Source: Metridium senile
Taxonomy: Eukaryota; Cnidaria; Anthozoa; Actiniaria; Metridiidae
Reading direction: 5' to 3'
DNA: 64,000 bases
NCBI GenBank assembly: GCA_949775045.1
Contig: OX459107.1
Coordinates: 12,489,250 to 12,553,249, forward strand
Under the pieces are notes generated by a model. The model was not told the origin of the DNA. It saw only the letters and a program-made list of their open reading frames with translations, and searched no databases. Below are positions 1-14,602 of the stretch, piece by piece. The translations under genes and the position numbers were made by a program. The number at the start of each line of letters is the position of its first letter. Positions within the stretch are counted from its first letter, which is position 1.

Positions 1-66
1 TGGTGTAATGGTTTAAAACGGGGATACAGCAATGCAGAAGCTCTCGGTTCGAATCCTTGCATTATT
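1..66 (+). repeat. tRNA-like SINE head (partial)
   Basis: An A-box-like stretch (TGGTGTAATGGTT) is followed about 35 bp later by a B-box-like GGTTCGAATCC, the two internal RNA polymerase III promoter boxes. The arms do not pair as a real tRNA would, and the 5' end is outside the window, so a tRNA-derived SINE or tRNA pseudogene is more likely than a functional tRNA. Confidence 0.45.
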
Positions 67-339
67 ACTCAAAGACTTTTTTTTGACAAAAATCGCCAAG
101 TAAAGTTCTTTCTCAGTCTGATGTTTACTAGTAGAGGCAAGGGGAGGGTAATATCTGTGCAAGGAGTTATTCGTAGTAACTGGAAAAAATGAAAAAAATT
201 GTTCCAGTAACTGGAAATTTGTTCCAGTTACTGCTAGGAGGACTAGACCAGGTATCCAGTGTCCTCAAGGGATTAAAATCAGACCATTTCATTGGCTGAA
301 TACCTCGTGAATAATTAATGAGGATTTGAAACAATATAT

Positions 340-535
340 AGTGCATTCCAAGACCAAAGGGCATTATGGGTCTTATTAATAAAATAAATGTACAGCGATA
401 TTTACTCTCCCCATAACTAGCTCGTATGTTGTTTTAAATGGAATGCACTAAGAATAGAATAACTAATAATTTCTTAATTTACCCTAAACAATATTACATG
501 CCCCAAAATGCATTTCGGTCTTGGAATGCACTTTT
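340..535. repeat. Palindromic MITE-like element (CATTCCAAGACC family)
   Basis: GTGCATTCCAAGACCAAAGG at the left is mirrored by an imperfect reverse complement ending GGTCTTGGAATGCAC at the right. The same motif recurs at about 20,910-20,930 and inside 28,793-29,080, so this is a dispersed family. No coding capacity. Confidence 0.55.
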
Positions 536-679
536 CAGAATACAGTATTCAGTATTCTACGTTTTTTGAAATAGCTGTGTATCACTAGTATAGTATTTTT
601 GCATTCTTATCCAATTTGTCCATCATCGTCAGCACCTCCTAATGTCTTTTCTAGCCTTTCTCGTACCTAAGGGTTATTT

Positions 680-1215
680 ACATATCTCTATTAGATGACA
701 TCTTTGATGTCGACTTATACGGCACTTGGTCACTGGTTCGCCAGTGTCCTTGTCACAGATTATTTTATTAGATTCATTTTTATTTATTAATTTAGCTAGT
801 TCTTTTTAACAATAATTATCTTTTCACATTACATGTAATTTTCTGTTATTTTTTATATATTATTTGAGGCGGGAGACGCCTTGCATGGGACTTAAAGTCT
901 CGTTTGCGCTTTTCCCTTTGTAGGGTGATCCAAATTTTTAGTGTTGTAAATTTTCTTTGTACTTTTTATTTCTTATTATGTAGTAGTTATCACTCAATAA
1001 AATTGTTGAAAACAAGATTATGATTATATAGCCTATATAATTTGAATCCCATGGTGGCTGTCGACGCGAAAGTTTCAACTATTTCGACAGCCACACACAT
1101 TTAGCACTAAAACTATTTTATAAAATATTTGAATTACCTCTATTGTATATTTGAACTTAAATCCAACGTATCATCTTGTAATTATAACTCATGTGTGTGA
1201 ATAAATAAAAGTCTA
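680..1215 (+). mobile_element. LINE-type 3' untranslated ends
   Basis: This non-coding stretch carries an AATAAA-type signal near 1000, then a hairpin at 1054-1094 (arms GTGGCTGTCGA / TCGACAGCCAC) and an A-rich end near 1215. The same hairpin occurs in opposite orientation at 17,586-17,626, just downstream of a recognisable LINE reverse-transcriptase C-terminus. I therefore read this as the 3' end of one or two 5'-truncated LINE copies in plus orientation. No RT coding remains here. Confidence 0.5.
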
Positions 1216-2011
1216 AAAAAAATTATCTGGATAATCGCCACTGTTTCATTGGACCTATCAGTACAGGAATGTTGGACTTAACAAAAGGAATAAGAATATA
1301 GGATTCTGTACCTTCGACTGCGACAACGATTTTTAAATAGGTTTATGTCAACCTTGGGTGGTATACTGTATGAGGATCGACTTAAAGAAGTTTAGAACGA
1401 CGTCGGTTCTTTTTGTTATATTTCAAGTAATAACAATAATAGCCAATTAGTAACTTTGTCTGATCAGTAATGACTTCTTTAAAGTAATTAGTAACAAATC
1501 GAATCACTTTCAATGGAGTGAATACATTTCATTACATTGCTATACCATGCTGTCGATCAAATGTCGTTTAGTATGTTGCAAAATAATTCTTAATCGGACA
1601 CTATCGCCTTAGTACATATTAGAGAACTAATTTGTAGTCCAAATGTGGGAATACAAAAGGAGTTCATGATTTTATTCGATGTTTTCTCATATTTTGATGA
1701 AACCTTTCAGAAGGCATCTGTTTGGTAATATGCGAAGAATTGACCACAATTGATTACTTTTGAAACGAGATAGTGTAGGCAATGGCTTATTTCACTGATC
1801 TAATGTATAAAGACGAGATAGGAACCCAAATCCCATTAAATAAATCAGTGTATATACTGTTCGAGTGTGAGGAAACTCGAACGGTGAACAATTTGAGGGT
1901 TTTTTTGTTACCTTTTTTCACCCGAACAGTTTAGCCTGTATTATGAACACTTCGCATATTTGAACTCAATGATTCATTTTTAGAGATTTTGTATCAGTAG
2001 AAGGTTCAGGC
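1216..2011. other. Gene-free, AT-rich
   Basis: No open reading frame with recognisable composition, no RNA gene and no clear repeat was seen. Confidence 0.5.
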
Positions 2012-2205
2012 CTCGTCTACACGAATCCGATCCGGCTGAAACCGCATAGAAATATTTGCGTCCACACGAATCCGCGTATCCGGAGGATTCAAGTAAAAGT
2101 ATGCGGTTTCGGTGACCGGATTCAATGGATTCGTGTGGACGATAGGCCGATTCGCATCAAAAAGTATGCGGTTTCAAAAGTATCCGGATCCGTGTAGACG
2201 GGGTC
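2012..2205. repeat. MITE with CGTCTACACGAATCCG termini
   Basis: The left end CTCGTCTACACGAATCCG is mirrored by CGGATCCGTGTAGACGGGG at the right, and shorter internal inverted copies (ATTCGTGTGGACG) lie between them. About 190 bp, no coding capacity. This is the structure of a non-autonomous DNA transposon. Confidence 0.7.
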
Positions 2206-3309
2206 TCAGAAAATAGTAACGTGGAAAAAGTGAATTGTTTACGGTTCTAGTATCCTCACAGTAAATCTGTATTGAAGCCACACTACGAAGGAAAGCAAAA
2301 AAATACCCATAAGTAGACAAAAATTGTATCCGACAAGGCAATGAGGGTTTCAAATCAACGACAACAAAGATTTGTGAAAAACAATTGTCAAAGAAAAGTG
2401 GTTGAAATAGCTCAGCTGTATTCGAAATAGCAAGGGCTTACAACGATAGGATATCAGTAGTAATTTAGTAAATGTCACAGATATTCCACGGGGCTGACTC
2501 AGAACCAACTGAATGGGATTGGGATTGTCTTCGAATAAATTGATGCTGTATTCAGTGGAGATATCTAGTTTGGCATATGAAATAAAAAATGGGTTTGTGT
2601 TCGAGCAATATGAGTGTTCTTAAACATAATTTGGACAAGACATATAGTATATTTGGCTGTAGAAGAAACTTATTGGCATGGGCTGAATCAAATAATCTTT
2701 GATTTCTTTTCTTAAAACAGATATCTATCTGTTGATGGCAAGGTTGAGTATAGCAAGATATAGTAAATTCTATCTAGGAAAGAAAGAAATACAAATTGAC
2801 ATGTTCTAGCAACCACAAGTTGATGAGTGCAGGAATCTAGTTATTGTACTGTGCAAACAATCGTGTATCTATTTAAATTAGCACTGAAAACTCACAATTA
2901 CTAGTACATTTGTATTGTCTAATTAGATTATGGAACAAACCTTTCACGCAGTACAAATTAGACGCTTTACTATTGGAATGAATACACGCTTGTAAAACCA
3001 ACAATCAAATAACTTCTGAAATTGCAGAAGTGAAATCTATTTAAAAATACAATATTTCATCGTCTGTATTTCGCAGTAGAATAACAGAGAACACGTAAAA
3101 ATGACGTCCATTTTAGGACAACTGTTTTGGGTCATTTTTGCCGATTTTATCCGATATTTCAGTACCAAATTAGAATAACATAGAATCGCATATTTTAAGA
3201 ACTTTTTTATGGTATTTTTTCTAGATTTGATCGGTTGTAAAAAACATGCAGGACGTACACTGTAGAATAGGAATTTATTTGGAATAATTCATCAAAATGC
3301 AAAATGTAC
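2206..3309. other. Gene-free, AT-rich
   Basis: No supportable coding exon or structured RNA was found. Confidence 0.5.
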
Positions 3310-3540
3310 TACTAGATCGAAAACACTATACATATAAATAAGAAAATCAATATAGCTACTGTGAAATAGTTTTTTAGTAACTATTAGTTTACCAAAGATA
3401 AGAAAAGTTTTTGACGCGGTATTGTTTTGCTTTGTATGTGAAGTTTCTGGTTGAGTGATATAGTCACTAAATAGTCACTAAATAAAAACTATCAGCTAGT
3501 AAACTATTTGGGTTTTTTGTTTTTTTGTGCTGCCGCTCTA
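3310..3540. repeat. MITE relic of the CGAAAACACTAT family
   Basis: Starts with TCGAAAACACTATACAT and contains TGAGTGATATAGTCACTAAATAG-type internal sequence, also present at 35,845-36,068, where the TIR pair is clearer. A divergent relative lies at 9980-10,260. The right terminus is degraded. Confidence 0.5.
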
Positions 3541-5869
3541 CTATACTACAAAGAAGGTAAAAAGTTGAGAGATGCAAAAATTAAGTACAATTATTGTCAA
3601 ATATGAATAGTTTCTCTATAGATTAGCTTTGCTATTACAGTATAAAAATATTCTGGTGATTTATTTACTATTATAATGGTAATAAAGCTCTTGTTTGTTG
3701 TTGTTGTTAAACTGCTTCATAAAAACACATCGCCGATACATGGATAATATTGAAAATATAAAAATATCGATAAAAAAGACAGGAATGAAATGAGAATTTA
3801 AAATAAGAAAAAGAAAAAGAAAAAGAAAACTCCATACATAAAATTTGCTTAGATAAAAGAAGATAAAAGCAAGTAAGAGTTATACGTACATGAAACGAGA
3901 ATTTAAACGAGAATTAAAAAATACATTAGAAAAATAAAAGTAGAAAGAAATCCCAAAAACAAAAAATTGCTCAAAAGAAAAGAAGATAAAAGCAAGTAAA
4001 ACTAATAAGTACATGATTAGGAGTACGGTGTATCTGATGTTTGAATATTTGATGTTTAGTCAATTTTCATCAGGATTCATACCCAGGTAGATCGAGTCAA
4101 AGTATTGACATCGACTTATCAATAGCCATACATCGATCATACACCCAATCAACGGTAAGAGATATAAAATCACTTAAGAGAAATGCTCTCTTGTTATGAG
4201 TTATCGATATCTTGATATTTAATTATCGATCAAACTTGGAAAGCAATCGTAATCATTGTGGTTTGGATTCTTAATCAAATTATGTTGCCATTAGCTTGCC
4301 AATTTAACTTAATCAACTAAGATCGATAAAAAAGCACTGACATTGGTATCTGGAGGCACTTGAGTAATATCTAGATCAACGATTTAAGTCAATATACCAC
4401 ACACGTCTAACCATGCAGTCCTTTGATGGCCCAAGAGGGGTATTTACTTAGTTATATTAGGTTATTACATAAGGGTGTGGTCTGTAAATTAATCCACGCT
4501 GCTCTGTGGTAGCACACTTTTCACAAAACATCAAAACAGGACACTGATTGATATAGTATTCGTCATTGAATGTTAGTAGCCCGTATATGATCATTAGTAC
4601 AGATAGTATCACACACGTCTTCGTTATATCTATAGTTGAGGAAATGCCCTTCATCGTCATTCTAATACCCAATTTATGGCTGGTTGATGTGGTTGGATCT
4701 ACATGGTTAGTGGCCTGTGCTGTGGTTAGGGATATTAGAGCAATTTACTTGAATAAAATGACAAAATAGATTAGAAATGACAAAAATTAGTCGCGAGCCG
4801 AATCATTAAAGGCTCTAATTGCTGCCAAACCTGCACGCATCAATACGATTTTTCAAGTTCTTTTTGTTTCATCCATCGATTAGTATTTCCATAAAGTTGC
4901 AATTAGTGAAACTATTAGAACAAATCAAGCGTACTTCAAAAGCGATAACAATCTAAGATTTTTGAACAGAAAACTTAAAATTCTAAGTGGAAAACAATTT
5001 ATTGAATGAAAAGGACACTTACGGTTGTTTATTGGGGGAGTGCAGGACACGGTCACTTGAAAATGACAACAATAAATGTCTTCAAAACATGTTGTTGTAG
5101 TTCCTACCATTTCTTTTTGCTTTCTTTTTAATTGACGAGAGAAGAATAATACACTTGCTTGGAAGGAGTAAATTGCTCCTTTAGCACGATTAAGCACAGC
5201 TTAATGAATGTTAATCTTTCTGGCCAGGTGTTTTTGGGGTGGAAAAAGGCTGACAATAAAAGCCGTGAGATTGTCCATATTGAACAATTCTTGTTGTCCG
5301 GTTCTGGCCTGCCATCAAAGTATTAATTAAGTAGCATAGTACAATAGGACGATACATAAACAATAGTCATGTCTAACCTTTATACACACATGTTTTCAGC
5401 ATTCTCAACAACTTCGTATTGATTGATTGATTGATTGATTAAAACAAAGCTATGTTCTATGTATCATTGGTTGTTATCAACAGGAGATTTGAACTGCTTA
5501 CTTTAGCCAACAAGATTTCCTCTCATTATTCAGTTCATTTTTTACTGATTACATTGACGCATTTTCGGTAATCTATTTCTTCCCATTGATCACATTGTAA
5601 TAAGCCTAATTTTACTCATTAGTGCTGTCGGGCTGTCTCTCATCCACTTGGTCCGTGGTATTTGATTTAAAAGCCTATCTAAAGGATTTGTTTATTTACT
5701 GTCGAATCCTAATAAGACAGGAGCCCTTGATTATGTTGTGGATTTGGGTGCCGTAATCAATTTAGTGGAGTCCAATGTGGGACAAAGACAGGCATATTTC
5801 CTGTACCGATGTATCGTGTAGCAACTGTCATTAGCAAATTAACAACAGCCTCTAATTTGTCGGACAGCC
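3541..5869. other. Upstream region of the homeobox gene; A-rich, no gene seen
   Basis: Includes A-rich runs near 3800-4000, made partly of two diverged copies of a GAAGATAAAAGCAAGTAA segment, and a (TTGA)n run near 5420. No coding exon can be supported. Cis-regulatory DNA of the homeobox gene may lie here, but no specific site is recognisable. Confidence 0.4.
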
Positions 5870-5876
5870 TATAAAA
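5870..5876 (+). promoter_or_regulatory. TATA box of the homeobox gene
   Basis: TATAAAA lies about 105 bp upstream of the ATG at 5978, a distance that allows a short 5' UTR. It is a good match to the metazoan TATA consensus, but the transcription start is not visible. Confidence 0.5.
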
Positions 5877-5977
5877 GATTGTACAAAGACAGTTAATGAT
5901 AATTCCACTGCGAATCCTCAAATAGACACAACACGACCTGAATTAAGAATTAAACTAAAAAGAAGATAGCACCAACA

Positions 5978-7630
<1,653 letters not shown>

Positions 7631-7974
7631 ACAATTAAACTGAAATTGTACATATATCCACTCGTATTAAATGCATGGACTTGATAATAATAATGCAAGT
7701 GATTGATTTAATCAGATTTTACTCTGATCGCTGACATTTTCGAGAGTCAAAGAAAGTATAATTGAACGATTTGTGCACTTAGGAATATCAACAAATGATA
7801 TGGATTGCGATCAAAAAAACCACAACACTTTAGTCTTAATTTGCACAAAGTTGGCCGTAATTATCTTAGTCTCAATATGTGATTAATTCAAGATAAAACA
7901 AACGAGGCCGTGGGCCAGGACTATTACTGAACTGAATCATCTAATAGCCAGATTATTTACAGAGATAGTTGGTT

Positions 7975-7980
7975 AATAAA
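7975..7980 (+). terminator. Candidate polyadenylation signal of the homeobox gene
   Basis: AATAAA lies 345 bp after the stop codon, on the coding strand. In AT-rich DNA this hexamer occurs by chance, so support is moderate. Confidence 0.35.
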
Positions 7981-9979
7981 TTATTTATAAGTAACATTTA
8001 CATGGGAAGAAACTACGATGTTTTTATTATTAACATCAAGGTCTCCCATTGAGGACAAATTAAAACAAATCATAGGTCAGTGGACGATTCCTTCCGATTG
8101 TTATACTAAATCCTGCTTCAAAAGACTTTCAATGATGCCCAATATCATAATAAGAAACTGCTGGGACAAAAACAAATTTAAATAATGTTTCAAATAGAAC
8201 AAAAAAAGGTATCCTTTTTTCTTATGATTGTACCTTTCTGATTCTTTGGATCATCGAATGGGAGCCGATAAAGGAGCAGGGACGGAATTAAAATAATATC
8301 GAAATTAAAGAAATATCTTTTATAAAAACAAAAATGCGAATCGTTTTCTTTGGCCTTTTTTCTCTTTGTGTTATTTCAAACGTTCAAATTTAATTAAACA
8401 AAAAAATAAAGAACAAAAAGAGAACAAAAATCAGTTCAAACATGCTTCAAAAAGACGTCGATCAAGTCCTTTTTTCTGGAAATCAGCCAACAACAAAGCA
8501 GGATCATCATTTTGTTCGTTCTCGTTTTCTTGTTACACTAAGATGCTTCTAATAGTGCCATTAAAACAGGTTGTAATTCTTCTATTTCAGCCGTGAGCAT
8601 TCAATTCTTTTTGTTTCGCTGCTGCGCTGCCGTGGCGCCAGTCAGTGCTTCTCTCTCTCTTTTTTGCAATAAGATCTGGTCGATTTAACTGTAAAAGAAA
8701 AGATGTTTCTCTGGAAACGAGTATTTTTTAGAGGGAATGTCGAACAATAGTATATGCGGCTATTGTTTAATATTCAGCATCAGCTTAAGGCTCTTAACAC
8801 CTCATTCACGGCGCGAATCAATACAAAAACCTTTCAATAGTTTTATCCTAAAAGACCATCTCAAATTGTTGTACTATATCATATCAAGTATAGTAGAGAC
8901 AGATATGGTTATTCAGCAAGGGCGCTGTACAACCAGAGGTGTTTAATTACATCGACTAATATCTCAAACAAAAACATCAGTACAAAATAAATTAGACTGG
9001 CTAAATTAGCGCTGATTTCCTCCTCGAAGGGCTCAATGTAAAGCCATTAGGAGAGTGTTTTCAGGTCTCGTATTTCGTTCAGTATATAATATAGATGGTA
9101 TATGTTTGTCGGGAAATGCACACCAGGTGTATAGGCCAACTTGCATTTACTGTTATCAGACTAAATGGCGAATACGGCTTAACAAGGTAAAAAACACTAG
9201 ACACTTCTGACACTTAGTTCCGCATATCAAGGATTATCCTGGAAGAACTGCTCATTCTAATTTGGTTAATGAATTATTATTGGCGTGGATGCACTATAGT
9301 GAGGGTGAATTAACAATAGTGAATCTTCTTAAACCACAGGAGCTACGCCAGAAACACACAGCTGGTCAATAGCTAATATTGAAGCGTGTATCACACTAAC
9401 GAGTTTGATAAAGGCACCATAACACTTTATTACCATTAGAAAGATATTCAACCAACTAATCAAAATATTTGAAATGAATCGATTTTCTTGAATTAATCAA
9501 ATAAAGATTGGCAAATTAGCAAATCCTTCAAGTTGAAACTTTTATCGGAAGTGTTAATGGTTTTGGGGTGTCAATCTGGGAGCAAATCAGGTGAAAAAAA
9601 CCGTAATCTAAGCACTGATTTTTGCAAAAGGTCTTTTTATTGTGTATAACGTGATTTACGAATTAAACATTATCAAACACGTTAAAGTAAATCTAGTTTG
9701 ACGAAGTCTAAGGCGATAAGACTGAACTGAATTGTTTCAGTTATAAGTAAAAAATGATTACTTTCATAGACTATATAGCGCAAATATATTTTTTTTCCCA
9801 TTCATCATATAATGCATTTTATAATATTGTTTTATAAAATCATCCAGTGATATCATGAACTGTCTTGTTTGAATCTGAAATAGACCTGTCCTTTAGGTAG
9901 TGCCTTTTTCCACTGATATAGAGACACATAAACCATAACTAAAATATATAGTTACTAACCATTTAATAAAATAACCGGC
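7981..9979. other. Gene-free intergenic DNA
   Basis: No coding exon or clear repeat was recognised. Short open frames near 8366-8946 have no recognisable composition or splice context. Confidence 0.45.
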
Positions 9980-10260
9980 GGTCAAAAAAAACCCCACTTT
10001 TTTAACGTCTCAACACACATAGTTTGCTATACATATATAGCGTTTTTATTTAGCGACTATTCAGTCACTCAGTATATATCAAATACAAAGGAAACGATAT
10101 ACCTTCTTACAACTTTACTTGTCTTTGATAAATAGTCAATAAACTGAAGAACTATTAATATTACCCAGTAAAAAAGTGATTTTATTTCATGGATATACAG
10201 TGCTCTTTATTTAGTCACAGTTATATTTACTAGTCTCAAGTAAATGCACCAAAAAAGGCC
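9980..10260. repeat. Degenerate MITE related to the 3310 and 35,845 copies
   Basis: Contains TTTAGCGACTATTCAGTCACT and CTTGTCTTTGATAAATAGTC, which resemble, in inverted order, the internal sequence of the CGAAAACACTAT family. Termini are poorly preserved. Confidence 0.35.
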
Positions 10261-11214
10261 AAGAAAACATCGACGATGTATGATTTCTTCGGTGAGCTGT
10301 CCATATTTGTTTCTTTTCAAACTAAATGTCAATAATAGCACTGCTCAACGAATTGTGTAAGTTTATTGGCTTGATAAGATAAATAGATAAGTCTTATATA
10401 CCTCCGTGTCTTTTTATCGCAGCTAATAATGGACACTTATGTTTAGCATATCACATCATCTCAATCAGTGCGCGTTATAATTAGGTTTATGTACGAACCG
10501 TCTCGATGATTCATTCATTATCCACAGCTAGTTTCTATAATATACAGTAAAAGGTTTGTCGTTTCGCTACAGGACTGGCTTCCTAATTACCTGGGCTTGT
10601 AATTACTTCACTGTCAGTGAACTTCCTCAATGAACAACACAAAATCTCTATCTTCCTGATGAATTATGTACAATCGGAAAAACAGAATTAAGCAATAGAA
10701 TACAAAACGCGTTAACTAGAATGTATTTGTTCGAATCTAGATATTGGTCATTTAGAGTGACGAATGAACAATATCGTGGATTTAATTTTTTCAGTGATAA
10801 TTGATTTACTTGCGAAACGTCCGTGCGTACCACTTCTATCATGTTTAAGTAAAATACTTTGTTTATTTAAATTTTTTATTAAGACTAGTTTCGGTTGCTT
10901 ACGATAGCTGCCTATCGGTCGTGAACAAAAGCCCGAAACTGATAAGAGCAGACAATGAAATAAACTGTGGGGGAGGGGGTGGGTGAAATAACAACAACCA
11001 TTATAACAAACTAGTCGGGGTACCTGTGAAAAATTCACTACTTTATATCATGAAAACCAAACAGGTCTTTCCATGGAGTGACGCCATACCCTGTACGGGC
11101 GTACGTGACAACAATACAGAAGTCGTGCAAATTGTCATGTACAGACAGACTGCTTACGCCATCATGCATGTCACACACACACAAAGTTTTTTCATCAAAA
11201 AAGGTTTTAAAAAC
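10261..11214. other. Gene-free intergenic DNA
   Basis: Nothing supportable was seen; open frames at 10,648-11,284 overlap each other on both strands and lack recognisable domains. Confidence 0.4.
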
Positions 11215-11362
11215 AAACTATCAATGGATGTTACTTTTCTCCGAATGGTCTGGGAGCACCTGTAGCGCCGTGGGATTTTCGTGAAGATGTAACTCGACCT
11301 GTATAGAAATGTTGAGTAGGACCTAAAGAATATATGTTGTCGGCAATTCTGTAAGTCCTGTA

Positions 11363-11393
<31 letters not shown>

Positions 11394-12415
11394 AGGGGGC
11401 GATTGAAAACTACCCACTCTAATCTTGCATGAAAACGAGGCTGAATCATATAAAACTGAATGAAAGCTGGTCTTAATTTGGTATTTTTCAATGCAATATT
11501 ACCTTTTTAATAGTCTGAGATGTTGTACTGAATATCATCGTTTGTAGGGATAATTATAGGGGTCACGTGACCGGAAGTTAAGGCGCAATTTCCTTGTTAT
11601 CCTAAAAATGACTTACAAATTGGATTAACCTGACTAAAATATGAAACTACAAATGAAAGCTCGATGCTTTATGATACTGTGATACCGTGTGCAATCTTTA
11701 AAACAATGCCATTACCATATATGGTATTGTAGATGAGAAGTAACAAAAGACTTTGATTAGCGCGCGAGATTTTTTTATTTTTTAAACAGGGTGAGATTGC
11801 AACAGAACAATAGGCATATCTTTGATACGTTAATCATGACTTTCATCATTTTCCCCGCACTCAATCTTCAACTTTTCTTTATTGATAGTAGCTGTATTTT
11901 CACAGGAATCATCACTGTCACAAGAATAACAGAAGTCGGTGCAGTTCAAGCCCGGTTTTCGAGCATTTTTCTTTTTTTTTACATCAACACTTGACCAAAG
12001 TTTTGCCATTACATGACAGGGATCCATTCGTCATTCTCTTTCTCCCATCAACCATCTGGTTGTGGCAATCTGGAACTGCGAACACAGTCATTATACCACA
12101 CTAGCATCAGGTAGTGAGCACGTAGAATCGCCTCATGAAGAGCGCTCTGCGTTGGTGGTAGCCTGTTTGAATGAACCTGATTCTTGCGAAACATCTCCCA
12201 CCTGTAGTGAGGTCTTTTGGGTGAATGTTGTTCCAGGCTGATACAGTTGGCAGACATGCTTCTCCAAACATGCCACTGTTTCCTCTTTTGGATGCAGCGT
12301 TGTACCAAGGTTCGAAAAAGCGCTCATAACATCTTCACCACTACCCAGAGCACAAGCAATTGGACCAAGCTTAATCACACGATGATTTTTACCAGTACCA
12401 GTGACAAACTTTGAT
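11215..12415 (-). mobile_element. TE copy A: decayed PIN-like / Cys-rich protein with 3' flank
   Basis: On the minus strand, broken frames between about 12,400 and 11,830 spell pieces of a TE-associated protein: a CLEKHVCQLYQPGTT segment, then HEAILRAHY, then a cysteine-rich tail (KPGLNCTDFC). The flank at 11,398-11,640 matches, in reverse orientation, the 3' flanks of copies at 24.2-25.2 and 25.3-28.2 kb. Frameshifts and an internal deletion make it non-functional. I recognise the family as repeat-associated in cnidarians but cannot assign it to a named superfamily. Confidence 0.65.
11365..11393 (+). repeat. Poly-G homopolymer, 29 nt
   Basis: An uninterrupted run of 29 G followed by A and 5 more G, inside the 3' flank of TE copy A. 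The corresponding site in the other copies has only a short C run on the opposite strand, so the tract expanded here or is an assembly artefact. Confidence 0.9.
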
Positions 12416-13482
12416 TTCTAGTTTTGCAAGCATTTAATTTCTTGTTCCAATTTACCCCCTATTGCACCCACAATTACCTGTTCTTAGCATTTATGGCATT
12501 CGTTTGGTGGCACAGTGGCCGGGTTTATTGGAATAAGATGCGGAAATTTTTCGCTTTATAGCATATTATATATATTATAATAATATATCTATATAAATGA
12601 TATAATAAAAGCTAAAAAACATAAAAAGTAGGGAAAAAAAAACAAAGGGACTCACGAAGACTCGAACCTTGTTCATCGGTTACAAATGCCGAGAATTAAC
12701 CACGCGCGCAACGAAAAAAAGACTATTTGCATAACAATACGCAGTGCATTCATGCGATACACTAGGTTATTGTGTCCTCTAAAACAATCGGTAGACACGA
12801 TGGTCGAGCGGTAAGGTGCGTTCATTCATGGCCTAGGATCCGAGCGTTTCCTCCCTCTTTGACTGCAAAACTATCTGTCAGGCCAGCAATTGATAGCATG
12901 GTGGGGGACCCAAATCTCCTGCCTTAATGTAAATCCATACGACGATTCAGCGCTTTGTACGTCTGGATGTATGGTCCTTTTTTAAGTTTTGCATAAAATT
13001 AGCACATCAATTCAATCTCACGCACCCGGGTTCGAGCCCCACTTTGAGTAACCTTTTTAGTTTTTTTTTTTTTATCAAATACATTTACTATAAAAGACTT
13101 TATATAACTACACAGTAAATTAAGAGTGGCGTCTAAACTGGATTATGTTTGCTTCTGTATTTTTTTTTTGTTCTGTATGATAAATCAGTAACTACCACTT
13201 GTAATTACCACTTGTAATTACCATCGTGCTCTGGTTTTTCAGACCCACGCCCTTTTCACAGATTTCTACAGATTTCTTGAAATTCAGTATAGTTTCAGTG
13301 CGCTACTGAAAGCGGGGCCACCCAAAAACATATTTCAAAATAAATAGTATTTGAGATCAAACAAACAAACAAACAAAAAATTACCCCCTATTGCACCCAC
13401 AATTACCTGTTCTTAGCATTTATGGAATTCGTTTGGTGGCACAGTGGGCAGGTTTATTGGAATAAGATGCGGACATTTTTCA
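12405..13482. repeat. Arm of a roughly 0.95-kb inverted repeat pair with tRNA-like boxes
   Basis: 12,405-13,370 matches the reverse complement of 25,345-26,265. It contains GATGGTCGAGCGGTAAGG (A-box-like) near 12,799 and CCGGGTTCGAGCCCC (B-box-like) near 13,026, about 230 bp apart, too far for one tRNA. A roughly 100-bp direct repeat (beginning TTACCCCCTATTGCACC) flanks the segment at about 12,450-12,545 and 13,380-13,482. This is the 5' part of the TE family whose coding relics lie next to it. Confidence 0.65.
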
Positions 13483-14602
13483 TAGTGACAGGTAATGGCT
13501 CATAATACTCATTAGTATGAATACACAAGTGATTGCAGAAAATCGCGCACGGTGATTGGTCGAGAAATTCACATTATTTCTCCATAATCACCTATACGAT
13601 TCGCGCGCTTCTAGGAATAGGAAATGGACAGTTTTTCTTCAATAAAAGGCTGGCTATTTTTAGTTTTTGAAATAGTCACTTTCGTATTTATACTAAAACA
13701 ATTATCCACCTCAGGCTAAGTGAATATCGGTGAATAATAACCTTGAGTCGACCGTCTCGGTTATTATTCACTTCATCTTCGGCGAGTAGTCATTAATTAG
13801 ACTGATAACACCCATTTGAAATGTTGTCGCTATGAAACCACGATCGCAAAGCACTCCTGTCCTTTTTTCCCTTTCGGCTTTTTTTCTTTGCTTATTTGTC
13901 AGTGTAATTGTTTGTTTATTGTTGTTCGTTCATTTATGTTATTGCTTGTTATTTTGTTCTTTGTTTCTTTTTCTTTGTTTGTTTGTTTATTGTTTCCTTT
14001 TTTGTTTGTTCGTGCGCTAATGAAATTTAATTGTTTTTTGTTTGTTAACCGCTTTCGTTTGTGTTAATTATTGCTTGTTAGGTTTGCCTGTTTTTTTTTT
14101 GTCGGGATCAAAAGAATATATTAGAGTAGTTGTGGTTTTCTTTTGTTTATTTGTTTATTCGTTTGTTTTATTGAAATAGATTTCAGAGCCTCAACGGGAT
14201 TGACCTCTGCGATACCGGTGCAGTAAATATTATTAATAATAATATTTAAAGAGGAACTCCTCATTAATCAAGTATAATTTTCAGGGGGTCCTGAAAGTCC
14301 TCTAGCTAGCAAAGCCCAGGGGAAGTCAGGAGAAAGATTATTGGGTATACCCGTCACCTAGCCTCCTCCGTAGCCATTTCTTATATCTCTATTTATCGGG
14401 CTTCCTATGGTGAGGAGCGTGGGAGGGGAGGGGGATAGGCAAATAGAAAGAAGAAGAGGAGATGCCTACTCCTCTTTGTTTTTCTCTCTCCCTCACACGT
14501 CCCCAGTTCTTCCCTGACAAATATTTCAACAGAGGAATCCCGAACGCGTCAACAAAGGAATCCCTATGGAGTGGCCTGTTATTTCTTGTCAAGTGGGAGA
14601 AA
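13483..14602. other. Gene-free; palindromic repeat and T-rich tract
   Basis: 13,718-13,775 contains a hairpin-forming pair (GTGAATAATAACC / GGTTATTATTCAC), probably a MITE relic. 13,850-14,170 is T-rich low-complexity DNA with TTTG/TTGT runs. 14,220-14,250 has ATTATT runs. The promoter and 5' UTR of the next gene should lie near the end of this stretch. Confidence 0.45.

Noticed and set aside
4457..5197. Short frames upstream of the homeobox gene.
   Set aside because: Overlapping frames on both strands, no recognisable composition, no splice sites that chain them.
10648..11491. Cluster of overlapping short frames around the poly-G tract, one with poly-proline.
   Set aside because: They arise from a homopolymer and TE flank; no recognised domain.
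12799..13050. Possible tRNA gene (A-box-like and B-box-like motifs).
   Set aside because: The boxes are about 230 bp apart and the sequence between cannot fold as a tRNA.
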